From Berberis thunbergii (lineage: Eukaryota; Streptophyta; Magnoliopsida; Ranunculales; Berberidaceae), in the NCBI GenBank assembly GCA_003290165.1, contig QNQO01010749.1, forward strand, positions 62,001 to 126,000: 64,000 nucleotides of DNA, read 5' to 3'. The translations under genes were made by a program, and so were the position numbers. Of this stretch, positions 60,201 to 64,000 are shown in pieces. The first letter of the stretch is position 1. Each line of letters opens with the position of its first letter. Below the pieces are notes generated by a model that did not search any database, was not told the DNA's origin, and worked only from the letters and a program-made list of their open reading frames with translations.

Positions 60201-61670
60201 CGCATTCCTACCTCAATTGAGGAATTGCTTAAATTATCCCTCACAAAGAAAATGATTAATGAGGAGGTTCTTTGTACTGAAATTAATATTGTTGGAAATT
60301 TGGAATATACCAGGCAATAAAAACACGCATTAACAAATTTGGAAACCACCTGTTCACAAAATGTAATGAAAATGGAAACCACTTGTTCGTAACAAGTGGA
60401 ATGGCCAAACAGATTTGGAAATGCTTCTTGTAAGGTTTCCACGTACTCAAAAGTAATTCAAGGCCAATTCCGCCAATGGATTAATGAGTGGAATGCAAGT
60501 GAGGCGTGTGACTTGGGAATATGGTTGTGCATACACCATCATTTGGATCGTATGGAAAGAGAGGAATGCGCACATTTTCTAGGCATTGAATAAAGCAAGA
60601 ACAGCTGAACAGCGATTAAATTCCAGAACCCCATGAGTTAACTGCTATTTAAGCTTTGCATAGAATCATTTTTTACAGATCTAAGGGAGTTTATAATGTC
60701 ACATGAGTAATAACTAGAGATTATTAACAACTTACTCAAATAATGACAAAAATATTTTACTGACTTACGAAATATCGTCTTCTGATACCTGAGATAAGTC
60801 AAGACATAATTCTACCCTCAGACTCTGCAACAAACACCAAAAGAATCCATGATGGTTAGAAAATGTTTGCGTTTTCAATACTACATACAATTACTGTTTC
60901 CAGTTTACCTGAAAAAACTATCTTACTTTTTGCAGTTTACAATTTGTAGAGTTAGAACTTGGAGCCGGGAAGCATCATTCGCAACAACACTAATTCTTAG
61001 ACACAGCTACACAAGTATTCTTATGAGAATTTCTGTACAGTTGCATTTTAGAATTTTGATTGCAATTATTAACTTGAGAAAAACACAATCGCAATGTCTA
61101 GTTTCTGTGGGATGACCTATGATGGGAACTTCATCTTTCAGATCAGCCAATATTTTTCACTACTTTTTTGTAATCATGATCAAAGTACAGCCATTTCCCA
61201 AATTACATTGTCAAATATGCATAAAAGATGAATAAACAGGAAAAAATGTCGCCATATAGATCAACCACAAAAAACATCAGTCATTTTGAAGTTCCGAACA
61301 TCATAAATCATTGTGACTTTCAAGATAGCATAAAAAGAAATTAATCGACTTGTTAACTTATATATAATTCTTGTAAGCCACCTTCAATTAGTTTATGAAT
61401 TTTATAGTGAATTGAACTTATGTGAAAGTGATAACAAAATTAATTCTATTCCATTATGAGACAAGTGGGAGTGTGTTAACTGTTAAGTGAGTGTCACAAC
61501 CTATAAGAGAGACAAACAGAGAGATCTACCTGCAACTGTTCAACTATTGAGTCTTCAAACTCGGAAACCCTAGTGAGGGGTCCAACAAGATCAGGAAGGT
61601 AGATTGGTCCACCATGCGCAACTTGTTCTTGAAATGAAGACTCTACATTCTCCATGTCTGTTTGGCACAT
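33234..61670 (-). CDS. SRD2: snRNA-activating protein complex subunit 3 (SNAP50/SRD2), 11 exons over 28 kb
   Basis: SNAP50 is the zinc-finger subunit of SNAPc, which binds the upstream element of snRNA promoters; the Arabidopsis orthologue is SRD2. Coding exons, 5' to 3': 61670-61530, 60824-60769, 59972-59906, 59826-59774, 58060-57676, 57312-57224, 57113-57023, 39296-39201, 34078-33953, 33868-33605, 33515-33234. All have GT-AG borders and the phases join with no stop, giving about 549 residues (Arabidopsis about 375). Residues 12-35 carry '[20 protein letters not shown]'. Exon 5 holds a duplicated 58-residue linker. Exons 8-9 give '[19 protein letters not shown]' and '[20 protein letters not shown]'. 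Exon 10 gives '[15 protein letters not shown]' and 'YCHQ'. Exon 11 begins [11 protein letters not shown] and has the Cys/His cluster 'CTVC', '[13 protein letters not shown]'. Introns 7 (17.7 kb) and 8 (5.1 kb) are full of repeats. An ATG at 61655 is an alternative start. Confidence 0.93.
34970..35560. mobile_element. GGCGGGTCTAGGCGG-rich nonautonomous element
   Basis: Bases 34975-35110 carry many copies of GGTCTAGGCGG/GGTCTGGGCGG, and 35525-35555 carries the inverse GACCGCCTAGGCCCC. Between them is an AT-rich core with a poly(T) run. This pattern is common in plant hAT-type MITEs. No ORF. Confidence 0.5.
36775..37150. repeat. CCA/CAT-rich strand-asymmetric low-complexity tract
   Basis: About 375 bp with very few G on the plus strand, made of degenerate ACCACCATCA-type triplets. 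The minus strand is GGTGGTGAT-rich. It lies in SNAP50 intron 8 and shows no convincing gene. Confidence 0.75.
39435..40204. mobile_element. MULE-like nonautonomous element
   Basis: Bases 39435-39505 and 40131-40204 form ~72 bp diverged terminal inverted repeats sharing 'GCCAAAGTTTA.GGTA', 'TCTAAC.C.CA' and 'GGA..GA.ACCGTT'. This end sequence is common in plant MULE-type elements. The 770 bp interior has no transposase. No 9 bp target duplication could be confirmed. In SNAP50 intron 7. Confidence 0.6.
40621..41441. mobile_element. TIR element carrying a NAC gene fragment
   Basis: Bases 40621-40658 and 41405-41441 are inverted repeats sharing CCTAGCGCCAAGGGAGGCTC with the adjoining TCT exact, and similar outer ends (TAGAGA.GC.GGC). 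The ~820 bp element encloses a NAC-family exon fragment and no transposase, the form of a Pack-type DNA transposon. Target duplications are not evident. Confidence 0.7.
40879..41298 (+). pseudogene. Captured NAC transcription factor last-exon fragment
   Basis: After an intron-like acceptor (TTACAG|GATGAATGG) the frame reads [17 protein letters not shown], the end of the NAC DNA-binding domain, then a Ser/Thr-rich tail with '[16 protein letters not shown]' and '[13 protein letters not shown]' typical of NAC C-terminal regions. Domain subparts A-D of NAC are missing. The frame runs on past the captured part to 41406 in transposon sequence. The fragment includes intron sequence, so genomic DNA was captured. 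It cannot bind DNA on its own. Confidence 0.75.
41827..42085. repeat. 85-89 bp tandem repeat (3 copies)
   Basis: TAATAG.AAAGTGTTTCCTTT starts at 41827, 41912 and 42001. Each unit includes CTTGTCCCGCAAGGA or a close variant. It adjoins the short LTR element at 42252. Confidence 0.8.
43106..44530 (+). pseudogene. Chromovirus gag and start of protease
   Basis: 474 codons. A coiled-coil N-terminus is followed by the capsid-like part ('[20 protein letters not shown]', '[12 protein letters not shown]', '[13 protein letters not shown]'), a CCHC knuckle ([15 protein letters not shown]) and the protease motif DSGVTHNF (usually DSGATHNF). A frameshift near 44523 ends it at 'MEDFH'. The matching continuation '[16 protein letters not shown]' is in another frame. 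Part of the broken element at 42564-48120. Confidence 0.85.
44531..46683 (+). pseudogene. Chromovirus reverse transcriptase, RNase H and integrase N-terminal part
   Basis: RT motifs are '[20 protein letters not shown]', '[20 protein letters not shown]' and '[19 protein letters not shown]', spread over three frames. A TGA replaces a Trp codon before 'FSMDYRALN' (about 45048), a frameshift lies near 45145, and the catalytic Asp pair region (about 45345) is frameshifted. From 45436 a clean 415-codon frame covers the rest of RT, RNase H ('[12 protein letters not shown]', '[12 protein letters not shown]') and the integrase zinc site and core start ('CEVCKR', '[12 protein letters not shown]'). It stops at 46683 through an indel in a T-run. 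Confidence 0.85.
46684..47666 (+). pseudogene. Chromovirus integrase C-terminal part and chromodomain
   Basis: '[20 protein letters not shown]' (from about 46770) completes the integrase core and includes its final Glu. The frame closes at 47201 after '[10 protein letters not shown]', and resumes at about 47265 with '[20 protein letters not shown]'. '[19 protein letters not shown]' (about 47480-47540) is the chromodomain, which in chromoviruses directs insertion to marked chromatin. The last codons read into the 3' LTR. Confidence 0.85.
48121..48360. repeat. Direct repeats of GATTCCTGTATGAAGAAATC type (4 copies)
   Basis: Units start at 48121, 48196, 48244 and 48306 and contain TGACTCAATTCGAGTCTTGG. 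Spacing is irregular (75, 48 and 62 bp). It belongs to the interior of the short LTR element. The chromovirus inserted at the edge of one unit. Confidence 0.7.
50279..52266. other. Intron sequence with a 95 bp tandem duplication
   Basis: Part of SNAP50 intron 7. CCTTCCTAATATTATGAGAA starts at 51161 and 51256, a near-exact 95 bp tandem duplication to about 51350. No coding similarity elsewhere in the stretch. Confidence 0.6.
52267..53297. mobile_element. hAT-like nonautonomous element
   Basis: It starts TAGGGGTGGGTATCTCATCC (52267) and ends GTGCCCACCCCTA (53297). CCCGTCCC/GGGATGGGA motifs cluster inside both ends as subterminal inverted repeats. No transposase is seen. The 8 bp flanks (AATAATCT and GTTCATAT) do not match. 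A nested 'GATTAATCGG'-rich piece (52640-53050) resembles sequence at 35660-36780 and 61720-61800. In SNAP50 intron 7. Confidence 0.6.
53795..53846. repeat. (GGTTTT)8 microsatellite inside the copia LTR
   Basis: Eight perfect GGTTTT units lie in the plus-strand LTR. The inverted partner near 56410-56425 has only about two. The array therefore expanded, or contracted, after the two LTR copies separated. Confidence 0.9.
54341..56000 (+). pseudogene. Copia gag, protease, GAG-pre-integrase and partial integrase
   Basis: From 54341 the frame reads [20 protein letters not shown] then '[18 protein letters not shown]', a copia gag start. In-frame stops follow at about 54524 and 54710. '[20 protein letters not shown]' (54734 on) continues gag. 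The zinc knuckle is damaged ('[13 protein letters not shown]'). The protease motif is '[14 protein letters not shown]' (about 55255). '[20 protein letters not shown]' and '[14 protein letters not shown]' are the GAG-pre-integrase and integrase zinc region. 'YVHSDVW' and 'SDNGGEYK' are integrase core motifs. Coding ends there at the inverted LTR, so RT and RNase H are absent. Confidence 0.85.
57712..58059 (-). repeat. Two tandem 174 bp coding repeats in SNAP50 exon 5
   Basis: Copy 1 (58059-57886) and copy 2 (57885-57712) each encode exactly 58 residues. They align without gaps: 'PGVSN..S..LQ.SGK' ... 'ADNS.KL...NT.KRKKRGR'. Each ends in a KRKKRGR basic cluster that could act as a nuclear localisation signal. 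Copy 2 starts just after GGCAG|GAGG, which mirrors the exon's own acceptor (TGCAG|GAGA). Confidence 0.92.
58640..59530 (-). pseudogene. LINE ORF2 C-terminal fragment in SNAP50 intron 4
   Basis: The minus strand reads '[20 protein letters not shown]', '[16 protein letters not shown]' (59088-59309), then 'CVLCGQTE' (about 58920) and '[20 protein letters not shown]' (about 58700). These are the spacer, the reverse-transcriptase zinc-binding domain and the C-terminal 'W.ERNNRI' motif of plant LINE ORF2. Several stops and frameshifts interrupt it. Confidence 0.75.
60380..60600 (+). pseudogene. LINE ORF2 end fragment in SNAP50 intron 2
   Basis: The plus strand reads '[16 protein letters not shown]' then TAG near 60570-60590, the same conserved LINE C-terminal motif as at 58700, but in the opposite orientation. 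Upstream reading is broken. Confidence 0.6.
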
Positions 61671-61679
61671 TATCAACAA

Positions 61680-62400
61680 CTCATAGATTTAGATCGGTAC
61701 GTAATAGATATAATCTATGCAGTTAAATTGTTAATCGGACCCTAATTGGTCCAGGAGCGCTACATGATTAATCCAATCGGATTAATCAGGATTCGACCAA
61801 TATTTTATAAACATATTTTATATATCCTTCTAAGTAATATGTTTACTAGAACGAAATTTTCTTTTAAAAAAAATTAACGAATATTAAAGTAGTAAACATC
61901 ACATGTCAAAATTATAAGAAAAAAAAATCAATGATAGATAAAGGTGTGGTTTTCCATATTCTTTAGTTCTGATTGATATTTTTCTTTGATCCTTGATTTT
62001 TCTCTTTTTTTAGCCTCTTCAAACACACTTGGTATTGCCATATATGGTAGCGTATTGATGAGGTCTATGAACTTAAATGAAATAACATTGGCTCAAGCAC
62101 AACATGAATCACACACTTAATTATAAAATATGTAAGACTTGTGCTCATGGAATAAATGAATGTATGAAAATAATTGAATGAGTAACCATGCTTTCTTGTG
62201 AAGCCCAAAACTCATAGACAACCCCCTTACTAACATGATTCTAACCAGCACAAAACAATGAGATTTGAAGTCTATTTCATTCCAGATTCTATAACTCATA
62301 AAAGTGTTTCAAGTGATACTAATCACCTCTCATTCTATGTACTATATATGATACTACACTTCGAATTTCATAATAAAATCAGTTGTATTCAAAAGTAAAC
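61680..62400. other. Upstream region of SNAP50
   Basis: Should contain the minus-strand promoter. 61720-61800 is a 'GATTAATCCAATCGGATTAATC' piece (here split: GATTAATCC / AATCGGATTAATC) similar to repeats at 36690-36730 and 53010-53040. No gene seen. Confidence 0.4.
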
Positions 62401-63102
62401 ACCCATAACTTCAAAACCATATATCATATGCCTAAATTGGACTTTTGTGGAGGGAGATCCGTTCAACACAATCTAACACAATTGCTAAAAATCAGGACAG
62501 GACTCAATATTTATGTCTAATTGAAACTGACGGTGAAACCTGAATACAGGGAATTATACTTCGAATTTTATATCCATAAAAAGCCTCGTGTGTCTAGTTT
62601 CCAACCCAACAAACCATTTGCAATTCGGAGTTTTGTACAGCAGATCACACTCTTTTTAGTACTCAGTGTTCAAATCAGATTTGCATATACATCTATATGA
62701 ACATCAAATCTTACGTGCAACTCTCCCTACCATCAAACCTAACCCATACGATCTTAAACAACATAACCCATACGATCTTAAATAACATGATACCCTGATT
62801 TCCCATAGCTAAAATAAATCAAGAACATATCTTAAGCAAGGTTTAAGGTTCAAACTCAAGCACAAACATTTACCTATTTAAGAAGCCCTTCAAAAACTAG
62901 TCAATTTTCTTCAAGGGAACCAGCTGCAAATACTTCTCTTGGGAGCTCCTTGATTGCACAACCAAGAGAATAAAGATAAGGGAAATAATGCCATATGTTG
63001 CTTAAATAGCAAATGGTGGCAAATATATCCCAAATTTATCCTTTAGTCCTTCAACTTTATAAAACTTTCACTAAGTACCCCAAATTTATCCTCTTGTCCT
63101 TC
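62400..63102 (-). mobile_element. Inverted LTR fragment of a chromovirus
   Basis: Bases 62741-63090, read on the minus strand, match 63690-64000 on the plus strand (shared 'GGGATATATTTGCC', 'CTCTTGGTTGTGCAA', 'TATGTTCTTGATTTATTTTAGC'). The fragment continues leftward as AT-rich LTR to about 62400. It lacks the LTR's first ~250 bp. Confidence 0.75.
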
Positions 63103-63442
63103 AATTTTATCGATTGGCACTACCCCGTGCTTGTCACAACTTCATGATGTTTTCCATGTTTCTATGCTCAGAAAGTATATACCAAATAAATCACATGTGT
63201 TAACAGAACAACCAATAGAGCTGAAAATAGATCTTTTGTATGACAAAGAACTGGTGCAGATTTAGATAAGAGAGGAAGTACTACGCAACAAGACCATTCC
63301 ATTGGTTAAGGTATTGGAACGTAGTCATTCAATTGAAGAAGCAACGTAGGAAAGTGAAGATAGTATAAGGAAGTAGTATCCTCATATATTTCAGTCAGAT
63401 AAGTAAATTTCGAGGACGAAATTCTAATTTGGATGGAAGAGT
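63103..63442 (+). pseudogene. Chromovirus polyprotein C-terminus
   Basis: The degraded plus-strand reading contains 'YRLALP', 'HDVFHVS'-like 'HNFMMFSMFL', 'PIELKIDLLYDKELVQI', 'VLRNKTIPLVKVLERSHSIE' and 'YPHIFQSD'. This is the Del/Tekay-type region between integrase and the polypurine tract. It ends with the hallmark 'AATTTCGAGGACGAAATTC' and a polypurine-like GGATGGAAGAG. Stops and frameshifts are frequent. Confidence 0.8.
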
Positions 63443-63443
63443 T

Positions 63444-64000
63444 GTGAGACTTGAATCTTGAAAATATGCATTTCATACATTGTTATATATCTCATACTCA
63501 ATTTAAAGCACAAAAGTGTTGAGTACGAGTAAATTATTTTGGCAAGAACCCGAAGGAACGTGAGTATGTAGGGTTTTAAGCGTGTGTGCAGATTTAATTG
63601 GTTGATTAAGGATTTAGTTTTTACACAAAATATGTTTAGAACACACTTACAATGGAAAATGTTGTCAAGTAGCTCACTTATACAATTTGGAAAAGTTTGA
63701 GGTACGTAGTAAAAATTTTGTACATTTAAAGGATAAGTTCGGGATATATTTGCCGCACTTGCTATTTAAACAACAAATGACATTATCTCCCTTATCTTCA
63801 TCCTCTTGGTTGTGCAAGCAAAAAGCTTCCAAGAGAGGGATTTGCAGTTGGTTCCTTGGAAGAAAATTGGTTGATTTTGAAAGGACTTCTCAACTAGGTA
63901 AGTGTTTGTGCTTGAGTTTTGAATCTTAAGTTTGGCTTATGATATGTTCTTGATTTATTTTAGCTATCAAATCAGAGTTTCATGTTGTTTAAGATCGTAT
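63444..64000 (+). mobile_element. Chromovirus 3' LTR, cut by the window edge
   Basis: It starts TGTGAGACTTGAATCTTG directly after the polypurine tract and continues past 64000. Its part from 63690 pairs with the inverted copy at 62741-63090. Confidence 0.75.

Overview
This is nuclear DNA from a eudicot plant. It is AT-rich, with split genes that have GT-AG introns, plant transcription factors, and many Ty3-gypsy, Ty1-copia, LINE, SINE and DNA-transposon relics. I cannot name the species. Five host protein-coding loci and one microRNA-like hairpin can be supported.

Layout: 1-6120 is a mosaic of Ty3-gypsy debris: an Athila-like primer-binding site, a ~470 bp duplicated LTR segment, a gypsy-type ORF with a frameshift, two blocks of a ~179 bp tandem repeat, and a second LTR. 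6325-6670 holds an 80 bp tandem repeat and a perfect-palindrome MITE. 6959-13525 is an OCP3-type homeodomain gene in four exons carrying about four frameshifts. 16038-16.5k is a small MAPK-substrate (MASS-like) gene. 19532-20631 (minus) is a dynein light chain gene with an unusual N-terminal decapeptide repeat array and one frameshift. 21302-22181 is a retroposed sequence with a poly(A) tail and 13 bp target duplications. 23865-23992 is a compact miR319/159-type hairpin. 25763-26340 is a diverged LTR. 27236-29832 is an intact HY5 bZIP gene.

33234-61670 (minus) is one 28 kb gene of 11 coding exons for the SNAP50/SRD2 subunit of the snRNA-activating protein complex. All exon phases join without a break. 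Its introns hold most of the repeats: a 17.7 kb intron 7 contains a MULE-like element, a TIR element carrying a NAC gene fragment, a chromovirus nested inside a short LTR element (both with target duplications), a hAT-like element and a copia element ending in an inverted LTR. LINE fragments lie in other introns. 62.4-64.0k is another gypsy element with an inverted LTR, running off the window.

How the genes relate: HY5 and OCP3 are direct neighbours in Arabidopsis (At5g11260 and At5g11270), so their proximity here looks like conserved microsynteny expanded by insertions and other genes. Light signalling (HY5), defence/chloroplast-linked regulation (OCP3), stomatal MAPK signalling (MASS-like), a dynein light chain and snRNA transcription (SNAP50) share no obvious pathway. 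HY5 and SNAP50 read cleanly, so the frameshifts in the OCP3-like and dynein genes are more likely real decay than general sequence error, though single-base errors are not excluded.

The most interesting items are the exact 58-residue tandem duplication inside the SNAP50 gene, the repeat-bearing dynein light chain, the compact miR319-like hairpin, the NAC fragment captured between inverted repeats, and the retrocopy of an unrecognised acidic protein.
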